Source: Thioploca sp. (GTDB lineage: Bacteria; Pseudomonadota; Gammaproteobacteria; Beggiatoales; Beggiatoaceae). Taken from it: a stretch of DNA of 8,164 nt. A program made the translations under genes and the position numbers. The notes under the pieces are model-generated. The model was not told where the DNA came from. It saw only the letters and a program-made list of their open reading frames with translations, and searched no databases. Within the stretch, counting starts at the first letter, position 1; the number at the start of each line of letters is the position of its first letter. Where the stretch lies: the NCBI GenBank assembly GCA_011371325.1, contig DRQV01000207.1, forward strand, positions 1 through 8,164. Direction: 5' to 3'. This document shows positions 1 to 6,789 of this stretch, piece after piece.

Positions 1-1677
1 AATAAGATGGATAGAGCAGGAGCTAACTTTTTACGGGTGGTTGAGCAGATTAAAGAACGTTTAGCCGCAAATCCAGTGTTATTACAGTTGCCGATTGGGG
101 CTGAAGATAATTTCTCTGGTGTAGTGGATTTAGTTAAAATGCGAGCAATTTATTGGGATGATTCCAGTCAAGGAGTAAAATTTTTAGAAGCTGAAATCCC
201 AAAAGATATGCTAGATGAATGTTTAAAATGGAGAGAACATTTATTAGAATCAGTTGCGGAAACGAACGATGAACTGATGGAAAAATACCTGAATGAAGGT
301 GATTTATCCGTGTCAGAAATTAAAATGGGGATTCGTCGACGTACCATAGCTAATGAAATAACCCCTATATTGTGCGGTTCAGCTTTTAAAAACAAAGGTG
401 TGCAAGCAATGTTGGATGCCATTATTGATTATCTACCAGCTCCTTGTGATGTACCGGCCGTAAAAGGAATATTGGATGATGGTAAAGATACTGAAGCTGA
501 ACGTGCCTCTAGTGATGACGAACCGTTTGCTGCATTAGCATTCAAAGTAGCTACTGACCCATTTGTAGGTTCTTTAACCTATTTTCGGGTTTATTCTGGA
601 GTGTTAAATTCTGGTGATGGTGTGTATAATCCGTTGAAAGGAAAAAGAGAGCGGATTGGTAGGATTTTACAAATGCATGCTAATACTCGTGAAGAAATAA
701 AAGAAGTTAGAGCTGGTGATATTGCAGCCGCAGTTGGTTTAAAAGATGTGACTACTGGTGAAACCCTATGTGATAAAGATCATATAATAACTCTGGAGAA
801 GATGGAATTTCCAGAACCTGTAATTTCGATTGCAGTAGAGCCAAAAACCCGTTCCGACCAAGAAAAAATGGGGTTATCATTGTCTAAACTAGCAGCCGAA
901 GACCCATCTTTCCGAATTCATACTGATGAAGAAACGGGTCAGACTATCATATCTGGGATGGGTGAACTTCATTTAGAAGTTATTATAGATCGTTTAAGAC
1001 GTGAATTTGGAGTTGAAGCCAATGTTGGAGCTCCACAAGTAGCTTATCGAGAAACTATTCGGAAAACGGTTGAACAAGAAGGTAAATTTGTTCGACAATC
1101 TGGTGGTCGAGGTCAATATGGTCATGTATGGTTGAAGATAGAACCTTTAGAAGCTGGTTCTGGCTATCAGTTTGTGAATGAAATTGTTGGTGGTGTTATT
1201 CCTAAAGAATATATTCCAGCTGTTGATAAGGGAATTCAAGAACAAATGCAAAATGGTGTTGTTGCTGGATTTCCAATGGTTGATGTAAAAGTAACTTTAT
1301 TTGATGGCTCTTATCACGAAGTTGATTCTAATGAAATGGCATTTAAAATTGCCGGCTCTATGGGATTCAAAGAAGGAGCAAGTAAAGCTGATGCGGTATT
1401 ATTAGAGCCAATTATGGCTGTAGAAGTAGTAACTCCAGAAGAATATATGGGTGATGTGATGGGTGATTTAAACCGTCGACGTGGAATTTTACAAGGAATG
1501 GATGATTTGCCAACAGGTAAAATCATTCAAGCAGAGGTTCCTTTGGCTGAAATGTTTGGTTATGCAACCGATTTACGTTCTTTAACTCAAGGTCGTGCTA
1601 ATTATACCATGCAGTTTGATTGTTACAATGAAGCTCCAACCAGTATTGCTGAAGCAGTAATTAAAAAGACAAATTAA
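1..1677 (+). CDS. fusA: Translation elongation factor G (EF-G), 5'-truncated by window edge
   Basis: EF-G is the cytoplasmic GTPase that drives ribosomal translocation and, with ribosome recycling factor, subunit splitting. The reading frame is open from base 1. Its first codons give NKMD, the G4 guanine-recognition motif, so roughly 140 N-terminal residues (P-loop, switch I and switch II) lie upstream. The ATG at 7 is therefore internal and not the start. About 558 residues are visible. The G5 SAF motif is near residue 127 of the fragment. The G domain with its G' insertion is followed by domain II (about 150-260), domain III (about 265-345, with GMGELHLEV), domain IV (about 345-465, with [10 protein letters not shown]) and domain V. 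The domain IV tip histidine, in the [12 protein letters not shown] segment, is encoded at 1315-1317. The gene ends in tandem stops, TAA then TGA (1675-1680). It lies 15 nt before rpsJ with no tuf gene between them. The identity is certain; only the 5' end is missing. Confidence 0.98.
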   Translation, partial: NKMDRAGANFLRVVEQIKERLAANPVLLQLPIGAEDNFSGVVDLVKMRAIYWDDSSQGVKFLEAEIPKDMLDECLKWREHLLESVAETNDELMEKYLNEGDLSVSEIKMGIRRRTIANEITPILCGSAFKNKGVQAMLDAIIDYLPAPCDVPAVKGILDDGKDTEAERASSDDEPFAALAFKVATDPFVGSLTYFRVYSGVLNSGDGVYNPLKGKRERIGRILQMHANTREEIKEVRAGDIAAAVGLKDVTTGETLCDKDHIITLEKMEFPEPVISIAVEPKTRSDQEKMGLSLSKLAAEDPSFRIHTDEETGQTIISGMGELHLEVIIDRLRREFGVEANVGAPQVAYRETIRKTVEQEGKFVRQSGGRGQYGHVWLKIEPLEAGSGYQFVNEIVGGVIPKEYIPAVDKGIQEQMQNGVVAGFPMVDVKVTLFDGSYHEVDSNEMAFKIAGSMGFKEGASKADAVLLEPIMAVEVVTPEEYMGDVMGDLNRRRGILQGMDDLPTGKIIQAEVPLAEMFGYATDLRSLTQGRANYTMQFDCYNEAPTSIAEAVIKKTN

Positions 1678-1682
1678 TGAAA

Positions 1683-1688
1683 GAGAAG
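1683..1688 (+). promoter_or_regulatory. Shine-Dalgarno site of rpsJ
   Basis: The purine run GAGAAG lies 4 nt before the ATG at 1693, within an AAGAGAAGAA stretch just after the fusA stops. A second in-frame ATG at 1702 would give a protein beginning MVNQR, closer to the E. coli MQNQR start. That ATG is about 13 nt from the purine run, so the first ATG is preferred. Confidence 0.6.
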
Positions 1689-1692
1689 AATT

Positions 1693-2013
1693 ATGGCTAC
1701 AATGGTTAATCAACGTATTCGGATTCGTTTGAAAGCCTTTGATTATAAATTAATTGATCAGTCGGCACGAGAAATTGTGGAAACAGCAAGACGTACTGGA
1801 GCAAGATTGCGTGGACCTATTCCATTGCCAACTAAAAAAGAAAAATTTACCGTTTTGGTTTCACCGCATGTTAATAAAGATGCTCGTGATCAATATGAAA
1901 TCCGGACTCATAAACGTTTATTAGACATTATTGATCCTACTGATAAAACAGTAGATTCTTTAATGAAATTAGATTTGGCCGCTGGGGTTGAAGTACAAAT
2001 TAAACTTAATTAA
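1693..2013 (+). CDS. rpsJ: 30S ribosomal protein S10 (NusE)
   Basis: S10 is a protein of the small-subunit head. Paired with NusB it also acts as NusE in transcription antitermination, and it links NusG to the ribosome. The product is 106 aa against 103 in E. coli. The extra residues are a short MATMV leader, or the true start is the ATG at 1702. Diagnostic segments are [12 protein letters not shown] near the N-terminus, [16 protein letters not shown] in the middle, [19 protein letters not shown] in the long loop, and [13 protein letters not shown] at the C-terminus. It is the first gene of the S10 block but lies only 15 nt after fusA, so it is probably read on the same transcript as the str genes. 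The identity is certain; the exact start is slightly uncertain. Confidence 0.97.
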   Translation: MATMVNQRIRIRLKAFDYKLIDQSAREIVETARRTGARLRGPIPLPTKKEKFTVLVSPHVNKDARDQYEIRTHKRLLDIIDPTDKTVDSLMKLDLAAGVEVQIKLN

Positions 2014-2029
2014 CAATTTGAGTTTCATA

Positions 2030-2034
2030 AAGGA
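2030..2034 (+). promoter_or_regulatory. Shine-Dalgarno site of rplC
   Basis: AAGGA, inside an AAAGGAT context, lies 9 nt before the first of two tandem ATGs (2044 and 2047). This is one of the clearest ribosome-binding sites in the window. Its spacing favours ATG 2044 over ATG 2047, which would be 12 nt away. Confidence 0.65.
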
Positions 2035-2043
2035 TATTAAATT

Positions 2044-2685
2044 ATGATGATTGTGGGGCAAAAACGTGGAATGACACGAATCTTCTCTGAAGATGGTAAA
2101 TCTATACCAGTGTCGGTTATTTCGGTTTCTCCTAACCGTGTTACTCAGATTAAATCAGTTGCTAAAGAAGGTTATAATGCAGTACAGGTTACTTGTGGAA
2201 CTCATAAAGTTGCCAAACTTAATAAGCCAATAAAAGGTCATTTAGCCAAAGCTAATGTAGAAGAGGGTCGTCATTTTTGGGAATTTAGAATTGATGATAA
2301 TAAGACATTTGAATTAGGTCAAAGTATTGGAGTTGATATTTTTACCCAAGGTCAAAAAGTGGATATTACAGGCTTAACAAAGGGTAAAGGATTTGCGGGA
2401 GTTATAAAACGACATAACTTTAGAATGCAAGATGCTACACATGGTAATTCATTATCCCATAGATCAGCTGGTTCTATTGGCCAAAATCAGACTCCTGGGC
2501 GGGTTTTTAAAGGTAAAAAAATGGCTGGTCATATGGGTAATGCTCGTTGTACCACATTAAATCTTGAAATTGTACGGGTTGATATAGATAGGCAATTGTT
2601 ATTAGTTAAAGGTGCGATACCAGGTGCTCCTGGTGGCGATGTATTTATTCGTCCAGCTATTAAAATGAAAAATGCTAAGGCATAA
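2044..2685 (+). CDS. rplC: 50S ribosomal protein L3
   Basis: L3 is an early-assembly protein that binds 23S rRNA near its 3' end. It sends a long loop towards the peptidyl-transferase centre. The product is 213 aa against 209 in E. coli. It opens with [11 protein letters not shown], and the middle carries [14 protein letters not shown] and [11 protein letters not shown] (about 130-140). The central loop follows with [10 protein letters not shown] (143-152) and [11 protein letters not shown]. Gln149 matches E. coli Gln150, the residue methylated by PrmB, so the substrate site is kept. The C-terminus carries the usual [14 protein letters not shown]. The gene starts 30 nt after rpsJ behind a good Shine-Dalgarno site and is followed by a 33-nt AT-rich spacer before rplD. 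Confidence 0.98.
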   Translation: MMIVGQKRGMTRIFSEDGKSIPVSVISVSPNRVTQIKSVAKEGYNAVQVTCGTHKVAKLNKPIKGHLAKANVEEGRHFWEFRIDDNKTFELGQSIGVDIFTQGQKVDITGLTKGKGFAGVIKRHNFRMQDATHGNSLSHRSAGSIGQNQTPGRVFKGKKMAGHMGNARCTTLNLEIVRVDIDRQLLLVKGAIPGAPGGDVFIRPAIKMKNAKA

Positions 2686-2686
2686 A

Positions 2687-2705
2687 TAAAATTCACTAAA
2701 TTTTA
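2687..2705 (+). other. AT-only hairpin in rplC-rplD spacer
   Basis: The spacer contains a perfect 7-bp inverted repeat, TAAAATT and AATTTTA, around the 5-nt loop CACTA, directly after the rplC stop. The stem has no G:C pair and is followed by AAAGAA, not by a T run, so it is not a credible intrinsic terminator. It may be chance in AT-rich DNA, or a weak RNA structure between the two cistrons. Confidence 0.3.
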
Positions 2706-2718
2706 AAGAATCAAGACA

Positions 2719-3336
2719 ATGCAGTTAAGTTTAAGTGGGACACAGGACAGTATTATAGATGTATCTGATAAAGTGTTTAATACAGAATTTAATGAACCTT
2801 TAATACATCAAGCAGTGACGTGTTATTTAGCTGGTGGTCGTGCTGGTACAAAAGCTCAAAAAAATCGATCTCAAGTAAAGGCAACAGGTAGTAAACCTTG
2901 GCGACAAAAAGGTACTGGACGAGCTAGAGCTGGTAGTGTAACTAGTCCCTTATGGAAAGGTGGTGGAGTTACTTTTGCTGCTAAACCTAGAGACTATTCT
3001 CAAAAAATAAATAAAAAGATGTATAGGGGTGCTTTACGTTCTATTTTATCTGAGTTGTTGAGACAAGAACGTTTATTGGTGGTTGAGGATTTTTCGTTTG
3101 ATAGTCCTAAAACTGCTTTATTATTAGAATATTTGCAACGTATTGAATTAGATAATAAGCAAATGCTAATTGTAACTCCAGAAGAAAATACAAATTTAAG
3201 TTTAGCATCACGTAATATTCATTATTTGAATGTAGTTCAAGTGATTAAGATTAATCCTGTAAATTTAATTAGATCAAAACAAGTATTAACTAATGTTGCA
3301 ACAATTAGAGAATTAGAAAAGAGGTTATCAATATGA
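2719..3336 (+). CDS. rplD: 50S ribosomal protein L4
   Basis: L4 is a primary 23S rRNA-binding protein whose extended loop lines the exit-tunnel constriction. In E. coli it also represses the S10 operon through the rpsJ leader RNA and can inhibit RNase E. The product is 205 aa against 201 in E. coli. The tunnel loop is intact, with KPWRQKGTGRARAGS at about 59-73. Lys64 corresponds to E. coli Lys63, a macrolide-resistance position, and is wild type. GGVTFAAKPRDYSQKINKKMYRGAL (about 82-106) is the conserved core, interrupted by no anomaly. The C-terminal third is more diverged, as is usual for L4. The Shine-Dalgarno is weak (AAAGA, about 9 nt upstream). Its stop overlaps the rplW start by 4 nt (ATGA), so the two are probably translationally coupled. 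No leader RNA target for L4 autoregulation is visible upstream of rpsJ. Confidence 0.97.
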   Translation: MQLSLSGTQDSIIDVSDKVFNTEFNEPLIHQAVTCYLAGGRAGTKAQKNRSQVKATGSKPWRQKGTGRARAGSVTSPLWKGGGVTFAAKPRDYSQKINKKMYRGALRSILSELLRQERLLVVEDFSFDSPKTALLLEYLQRIELDNKQMLIVTPEENTNLSLASRNIHYLNVVQVIKINPVNLIRSKQVLTNVATIRELEKRLSI

Positions 3337-3629
3337 ATCAAGCACGCTTGATGAAGGTTTTGATTACTCCACATATTTCTGAAAAAGCAACTGCCTTGTC
3401 TGATAATAAACAACAGTTTGTATTTAAGATATTGAAAGATGCAACTAAAAAAGAAGTTAAGCAGGCAGTAGAATTACTATTTAATGTTAAAGTCAAAGCA
3501 GTACGTATCTGTAATGTCAAAGGAAAACGTAAAATTTTTGGCAAAGTTCAAGGAAAACGTACAGATTGGAAAAAAGCTTATGTAGGTTTGATGCCTGGGT
3601 TTGATATTAGCTTTAGAGAAGCTGAATGA
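3333..3629 (+). CDS. rplW: 50S ribosomal protein L23
   Basis: L23 sits at the peptide tunnel exit and is the docking site for trigger factor and for SRP. The product is 98 aa against 100 in E. coli. The N-terminal HISEKA motif places Glu17 at the position of E. coli Glu18, the key trigger-factor contact. KDATKKEVKQAVELLFNV and KGKRKIFGKVQGKR (the extended tunnel-facing loop) follow, then DWKKAYVGL. The ATG overlaps the rplD stop as ATGA. An AAGAGG Shine-Dalgarno at about 3318-3323 lies inside the end of rplD. A 36-nt AT-rich spacer separates it from rplB. Confidence 0.97.
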   Translation: MNQARLMKVLITPHISEKATALSDNKQQFVFKILKDATKKEVKQAVELLFNVKVKAVRICNVKGKRKIFGKVQGKRTDWKKAYVGLMPGFDISFREAE

Positions 3630-3665
3630 CATTAAAATTTTAAACTTTAACTATCACTAATTATT

Positions 3666-4487
3666 ATGGCTCTCATTAAAACTAATCCAACTTCGCCTGG
3701 ACGTAGATTTGTAGTTAAAGAAAATAACTCCGAACTTCATAAAGGTTCGCCACATAAATCTTTACTTAGTAAAAAAACTAGGACTAGTGGACGTAATAAT
3801 CATGGACGTATCACAGTTAGACATCGTGGTGGTGGGCATAAGCGACATTATCGTATAATTGATTTTAAACGTAATAAAGATGGTATTCCAGCTAAAATAG
3901 AACAAATAGAATATGATCCTAATCGTAGTGCAAATATAGCCTTATTATTATATAATGATGGTGAACGTCGTTATATTATTGCACCAAAGGATGTTAAAGT
4001 AGGTGATATAATTGTCTCTGGAGGTCATGTACCTGTAAAATCAGGTAATTGTATGCCATTGCGAAGTATACCTATGGGAACTTTAATTCATTGTATAGAA
4101 TTAAAACCAGGCAAAGGAGCTCAAATAGCTCGCAGTGCAGGTAATTATGCTCAAATAGTGGCTCGTGAAGATCGGTATGCAACTTTGCGTTTACGTTCTG
4201 GAGAAGTTCGTAAAATATCGGTTGATTGTAGAGCAACTTTAGGAGAGGTGGGTAATTCAACTCATAGTCTTATTTCATTAGGTAAAGCCGGTGCAAAAAG
4301 ATGGCGTGGTGTTCGACCTACTGTTCGTGGTGTTGCTATGAATCCAGTAGATCACCCTCATGGTGGTGGTGAAGGTCGTAGTTCTGGTGGAAGACATCCT
4401 GTTACTCCTTGGGGTTTTCCAACTAAAGGTGCTAAAACCCGTACTAATAAGCGTACCTCTAAGATGATTATCCGTCGCCGTCGTTAA
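3666..4487 (+). CDS. rplB: 50S ribosomal protein L2
   Basis: L2 is one of the largest and most conserved 50S proteins. It is needed for subunit association and for a functional peptidyl-transferase centre. The length of 273 aa equals that of E. coli L2. The N-terminus has [12 protein letters not shown]. The OB-fold and SH3-like RNA-binding core includes [19 protein letters not shown] (42-60), [11 protein letters not shown] and [13 protein letters not shown]. The C-terminal region has [12 protein letters not shown] and [13 protein letters not shown], where His230 (E. coli His229 without Met) is the residue important for peptidyl-transferase activity. The tail ends in a basic run. No recognisable Shine-Dalgarno lies upstream: the leader is CTATCACTAATTATT, so initiation may rely on the unstructured AT-rich leader or on coupling. 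Confidence 0.98.
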   Translation: MALIKTNPTSPGRRFVVKENNSELHKGSPHKSLLSKKTRTSGRNNHGRITVRHRGGGHKRHYRIIDFKRNKDGIPAKIEQIEYDPNRSANIALLLYNDGERRYIIAPKDVKVGDIIVSGGHVPVKSGNCMPLRSIPMGTLIHCIELKPGKGAQIARSAGNYAQIVAREDRYATLRLRSGEVRKISVDCRATLGEVGNSTHSLISLGKAGAKRWRGVRPTVRGVAMNPVDHPHGGGEGRSSGGRHPVTPWGFPTKGAKTRTNKRTSKMIIRRRR

Positions 4488-4507
4488 AATATTAAAGGTT
4501 TAAAAAT

Positions 4508-4786
4508 ATGCCACGTTCAATTAAAAAAGGGCCTTTTGTAGATTTACATTTATTGAGTAAAATTGAAAAGGCTGTAGCTACTAGGAGTAAACGTCCAATA
4601 AAAACTTGGTCACGACGTTCTATGGTTATTCCAGAGATGGTTGGTTTAACTATGGCTATTCATAATGGCCGTCAACATATTCCAGTATTTGTCACCGAAA
4701 ATATGGTTGGACATAAATTAGGGGAATTTGCGATAACTCGAACTTATCGAGGCCACCAGACAGGTGATAGAAAGAGCAAAAAATAA
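4508..4786 (+). CDS. rpsS: 30S ribosomal protein S19
   Basis: S19 lies in the small-subunit head beside S13 and contacts the A-site finger bridge. The product is 92 aa, the usual family length. Diagnostic segments are [12 protein letters not shown] at the N-terminus, [15 protein letters not shown] (about 33-47), the [23 protein letters not shown] core, and TRTYRGH near the C-terminus. An AAAGG Shine-Dalgarno at 4494-4498 has 9-nt spacing. The stop overlaps the rplV ATG by one base (TAATG), which implies tight coupling. Confidence 0.98.
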   Translation: MPRSIKKGPFVDLHLLSKIEKAVATRSKRPIKTWSRRSMVIPEMVGLTMAIHNGRQHIPVFVTENMVGHKLGEFAITRTYRGHQTGDRKSKK

Positions 4787-5121
4787 TGGAAACAGTTTCT
4801 TTACATAAATATATACGTATGTCTGCTCAGAAGGGGCGTTTAGTTGCCGACCAAATTCGTGGTTTACCAGTTGAACATGCCTTGAATTTATTAAAGTTTA
4901 GTAAACAAAAAGCAGCCAAGTTAATTAAGAAAACATTAGATTGTGCTATTGCTAATGCTGAGAATAATCAAGGCATAGATATAGATGAGTTGCATGTATC
5001 TGCAATATATATTAATGAAGGGTCAACCCTTAAACGTATGCGGCCCCGTGCTAAAGGACGTGGTAACCGTATTTTAAAACGCACTAGTCACATTACAGTT
5101 ATAGTCTCTGACTTAAATTGA
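4786..5121 (+). CDS. rplV: 50S ribosomal protein L22
   Basis: L22 binds all six 23S rRNA domains, and its long beta-hairpin reaches the exit-tunnel constriction opposite L4. The product is 111 aa against 110 in E. coli. The N-terminal half has [14 protein letters not shown] and AIANAENN. The beta-hairpin contains [15 protein letters not shown] (79-93), and the C-terminus is [15 protein letters not shown]. The hairpin tip Leu-Lys-Arg at 82-84 matches E. coli Met82-Lys83-Arg84, whose deletion gives macrolide resistance; no deletion is present here. An AAAGAG Shine-Dalgarno lies inside the end of rpsS at 4771-4776. Seven bases separate it from rpsC. Confidence 0.98.
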   Translation: METVSLHKYIRMSAQKGRLVADQIRGLPVEHALNLLKFSKQKAAKLIKKTLDCAIANAENNQGIDIDELHVSAIYINEGSTLKRMRPRAKGRGNRILKRTSHITVIVSDLN

Positions 5122-5128
5122 GTTTATT

Positions 5129-5767
5129 ATGGGCCAAAAAGTACATCCAATAGGAATTCGTCTAGGAATTATAAAAGACTGGTCATCAAAATGGTATGCT
5201 AGTGGGAGAAATTTTGCCGAATACCTAAATGTTGATCTGAAAGTTAGAGACTTTATCAAACAGGAATTAAAACAAGCTTCTGTTGGTAAAGTACGAATTG
5301 AACGTCCAGCTCGTAATGCTCGTATTATTATTCATACTGCTCGCCCTGGTATTGTGATTGGAAAAAAAGGTGAGGATATTGATAGGTTACGGACTAAAAT
5401 AACTAAAATGATGGGTATACCAGTACATATAAGTGTAGAAGAGATCCGTAAACCAGAAATTGATGCCCATTTAGTTGCAATGAATATAGCTCAACAGCTT
5501 GAACGAAGAATAATGTTTAGGCGAGCAATGAAAAGAGCGGTGGGTAATGCAATGCGATTAGGTGCTCAAGGAATTCGTATTAATGTGAGTGGACGTTTAA
5601 ATGGTGCCGAAATTGCTAGGCAAGAATGGTATAGAGAAGGACGTGTACCTCTACATACTCTACGTGCAGATATAGACTATGGCTTTGCAGAATCTAATAC
5701 TACCTATGGAATTATTGGTATTAAAGTATGGATTTTTAAAGGCGAAATTATTGGTAAGCAAGATTAA
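5129..5767 (+). CDS. rpsC: 30S ribosomal protein S3, short C-terminal form
   Basis: S3 forms part of the mRNA entry channel and contributes to the ribosomal helicase activity. The N-terminal domain starts [13 protein letters not shown]. The KH type-2 domain contains the GKKG loop in [10 protein letters not shown] (74-83). Arg131, Arg132 and Lys135 in FRRAMKRAV match the E. coli helicase residues. The C-terminal domain has [30 protein letters not shown] and VWIFKGE. At 212 aa it is about 20 residues shorter than E. coli S3 (233): the protein stops right after the folded domain and lacks the basic, alanine/proline/lysine-rich tail. The stop is followed after 2 nt by rplP, so this is a clean end and not a frameshift. 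A minimal Shine-Dalgarno (GAG, 5120-5122) overlaps the rplV stop. Confidence 0.98.
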   Translation: MGQKVHPIGIRLGIIKDWSSKWYASGRNFAEYLNVDLKVRDFIKQELKQASVGKVRIERPARNARIIIHTARPGIVIGKKGEDIDRLRTKITKMMGIPVHISVEEIRKPEIDAHLVAMNIAQQLERRIMFRRAMKRAVGNAMRLGAQGIRINVSGRLNGAEIARQEWYREGRVPLHTLRADIDYGFAESNTTYGIIGIKVWIFKGEIIGKQD

Positions 5768-5769
5768 TT

Positions 5770-6183
5770 ATGTTACAACCTAAGCGAACAAAATTTAGAA
5801 AACAAATGAAAGGCCACAATCGAGGTAATGCTCAACGTGGTAATAAAATTAGTTTTGGCGAATTTGGCCTTAAATCTACAGGTCACGGACGGATTACTGC
5901 CCGGCAGATTGAATCAGCTCGTAGGACTATTACTAGACATGTAAAGCGTGGTGGTAAGTTATGGATTCGAATGTTTCCAGATAAACCAATCAGCAAAAAG
6001 CCTTTGGAAGTTCGTATGGGTAAGGGAAAAGGTAATGTTGAATATTGGGTGGCTTTAGTTCAACCAGGTAGTGTGTTGTATGAAATTGAAGGAGTTAGCG
6101 AGAAAGTAGCTAGAGAAGCATTTCGTTTAGCTGCTGCCAAGTTATCTGTGCCAACTACTTTTGCAACCAGAGTGATAATGTGA
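5770..6183 (+). CDS. rplP: 50S ribosomal protein L16
   Basis: L16 organises the A-site tRNA elbow region of the 50S and is a late-assembly protein. The product is 137 aa against 136 in E. coli. Segments seen are [15 protein letters not shown] at the N-terminus, [22 protein letters not shown] (40-52), [26 protein letters not shown] (64-88) and [12 protein letters not shown]. Arg82 corresponds to E. coli Arg81, the arginine hydroxylated by RoxA/YcfD, and its MGKGKG context is conserved. It starts only 2 nt after the rpsC stop. Its TGA overlaps the rpmC ATG as TGATG. Confidence 0.98.
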   Translation: MLQPKRTKFRKQMKGHNRGNAQRGNKISFGEFGLKSTGHGRITARQIESARRTITRHVKRGGKLWIRMFPDKPISKKPLEVRMGKGKGNVEYWVALVQPGSVLYEIEGVSEKVAREAFRLAAAKLSVPTTFATRVIM

Positions 6184-6374
6184 TGCAAGCTAGAGAATTA
6201 CGCACTAAAGCTGTTAGTGAATTAAATACTGAATTATTGGAATTATTACGAGAATATTTTAGCTTAAGAATGCAAAAAGCTAATGGTCAACTTAACCGAC
6301 ATACCCGATTACGTAGTGTAAAGCGAGATATTGCTAGAGTAAAAACGGTTATTAATGAAAAAAGGGCCGCTTAA
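6183..6374 (+). CDS. rpmC: 50S ribosomal protein L29
   Basis: L29 is a small helical-hairpin protein beside L23 at the tunnel exit, near the binding site for trigger factor and SRP. The ATG at 6183 gives 63 aa, exactly the E. coli length, with [18 protein letters not shown] at the N-terminus. [10 protein letters not shown] and [13 protein letters not shown] form the second helix. A GTG one codon upstream (6180) would add one residue and give a 4-nt overlap. ATG 6183 is preferred because it matches family length and makes a standard TGATG stop-start overlap with rplP. No strong Shine-Dalgarno is visible, so translation is probably coupled to rplP. Confidence 0.95.
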   Translation: MQARELRTKAVSELNTELLELLREYFSLRMQKANGQLNRHTRLRSVKRDIARVKTVINEKRAA

Positions 6375-6377
6375 GTT

Positions 6378-6644
6378 ATGGATAAACAAAAGGTGAAAGT
6401 GTCTCATGTTGGTCGTGTAACCAGTAATTCAATGGATAAGACTATTACTGTGTTGGTGGAACGTAAAGTAAAACACCCTAAGTATGGAAAATATATTAAA
6501 CGTTCAACTAAATTACATGCTCATGATGAAGAACAAATATGTGGAGTTGGTGATATTGTTGAAATTATTCAATGTCGTCCTTTATCCAAAACTAAGAGTT
6601 GGCGATTAGAACAAGTAGTTCGGAAAAGCTCTTCAATTACATAG
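6378..6644 (+). CDS. rpsQ: 30S ribosomal protein S17
   Basis: S17 is a primary 16S rRNA-binding protein of the 30S body with an OB fold. The product is 88 aa against 84 in E. coli. Segments seen are [14 protein letters not shown] (12-25), [21 protein letters not shown] (32-52) and [20 protein letters not shown] (58-77). The C-terminus carries a few extra residues (SSSIT). It follows rpmC after 3 nt and is the last gene of the S10 block. A 170-nt non-coding gap comes next. A G-rich run (AAAAAAGGG) near 6358-6366 could serve as a distant Shine-Dalgarno. Confidence 0.97.
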   Translation: MDKQKVKVSHVGRVTSNSMDKTITVLVERKVKHPKYGKYIKRSTKLHAHDEEQICGVGDIVEIIQCRPLSKTKSWRLEQVVRKSSSIT

Positions 6645-6646
6645 GA

Positions 6647-6665
6647 TGACTAAAATTTTACGTCA
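6647..6665 (+). other. Small hairpin just after rpsQ
   Basis: TGACTAA (6647-6653) can pair with TTA plus GTCA (6658-6665) across a single bulged C, closing an AATT loop. The central TAAAATTTTA is itself a 10-bp palindrome. The hairpin begins 3 nt after the rpsQ stop. No T run follows, so it does not look like an intrinsic terminator. It could protect or mark the 3' end of the S10 message. This is sequence reading only, with no folding energy computed. Confidence 0.3.
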
Positions 6666-6717
6666 GATTAGCTTACAAATGCTTAGATAATCAAGTTGTT
6701 GATTTAGCAAATAATCT
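6665..6717 (+). other. Nested AT-rich stem-loop in rpsQ-rplN gap
   Basis: There are three tiers of complementarity. AGATTA (6665-6670) pairs with TAATCT (6712-6717), and GCT (6681-6683) pairs with AGC (6706-6708). The apical perfect stem AATCAA (6689-6694) pairs with TTGATT (6699-6704) around a GTTG loop. The tiers are separated by asymmetric bulges. The element ends 6 nt before the TTGACA box. It is a possible 3' end, processing or weak attenuation structure, but it is AT-rich, lacks a U tract and may be chance. It shares AGATTA's first base with the preceding hairpin, so the two would compete slightly. Confidence 0.3.
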
Positions 6718-6723
6718 TAATCT

Positions 6724-6751
6724 TTGACAAAAAACAGCTTTGTTATCTAAA
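6724..6751 (+). promoter_or_regulatory. Candidate sigma-70 promoter of the spc block (TTGACA box)
   Basis: An exact consensus -35 box TTGACA lies at 6724-6729. With a 16-nt spacer the best -10 is TCTAAA (6746-6751), 4 of 6 matches. AATAAT at 6750-6755 matches 5 of 6 but needs a 20-nt spacer. Transcription would start near 6758-6762, giving a leader of about 55 nt before rplN. In E. coli the spc operon promoter lies in this same rpsQ-rplN gap, so position supports the call. The -10 is the weak point. Confidence 0.55.
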
Positions 6752-6774
6752 TAATGGATATTCCACTCAATTAA

Positions 6775-6784
6775 AATCATGATT
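6775..6784 (+). repeat. 10-bp palindrome AATCATGATT before rplN
   Basis: A perfect inverted repeat with no spacer abuts and shares one base with the TATAAT box. The position would suit a small operator, but the length is short and the composition AT-rich. No known repressor is tied to it here. Confidence 0.3.
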
Positions 6785-6789
6785 ATAAT
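6784..6789 (+). promoter_or_regulatory. Exact TATAAT box before rplN
   Basis: A perfect -10 hexamer TATAAT lies 25 nt before the rplN ATG. The hexamer 17 nt upstream is TTCCAC (6761-6766), only 2 of 6 matches to a -35, and the upstream TG is one base out of register for an extended -10. If used, the leader would be about 18-20 nt. It is an alternative or second start for the spc block, but such hexamers also arise by chance in DNA this AT-rich. Confidence 0.35.

Noticed and set aside
7..9. ATG at 7 as the fusA start
   Set aside because: It is the Met of the NKMD G4 motif in the GTPase domain, and the frame is open to the window edge, so the gene is truncated, not short.
168..422. Minus-strand ORF of 84 codons inside fusA
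   Set aside because: It is wholly antisense to conserved EF-G coding sequence, has no family resemblance, and its composition mirrors the fusA codons.
1314..1526. Minus-strand ORF of 70 codons inside fusA
   Set aside because: It is a shadow of EF-G domain IV/V sequence, with no recognisable protein features or upstream signals.
3338..3544. Minus-strand ORF of 68 codons inside rplW
   Set aside because: It is antisense to L23, which is clearly real on the + strand.
4072..4260. Minus-strand ORF of 62 codons inside rplB
   Set aside because: It is antisense to the highly conserved L2 core, with no independent support.
5765..5769. Frameshift or nonsense mutation truncating S3
   Set aside because: The protein ends after the complete folded domain, and rplP begins 2 nt later, leaving no remnant of a longer tail.
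6180..6182. GTG at 6180 as the rpmC start
   Set aside because: The next codon is an ATG that gives the exact usual L29 length of 63 aa and a normal TGATG overlap. GTG is possible but less likely.
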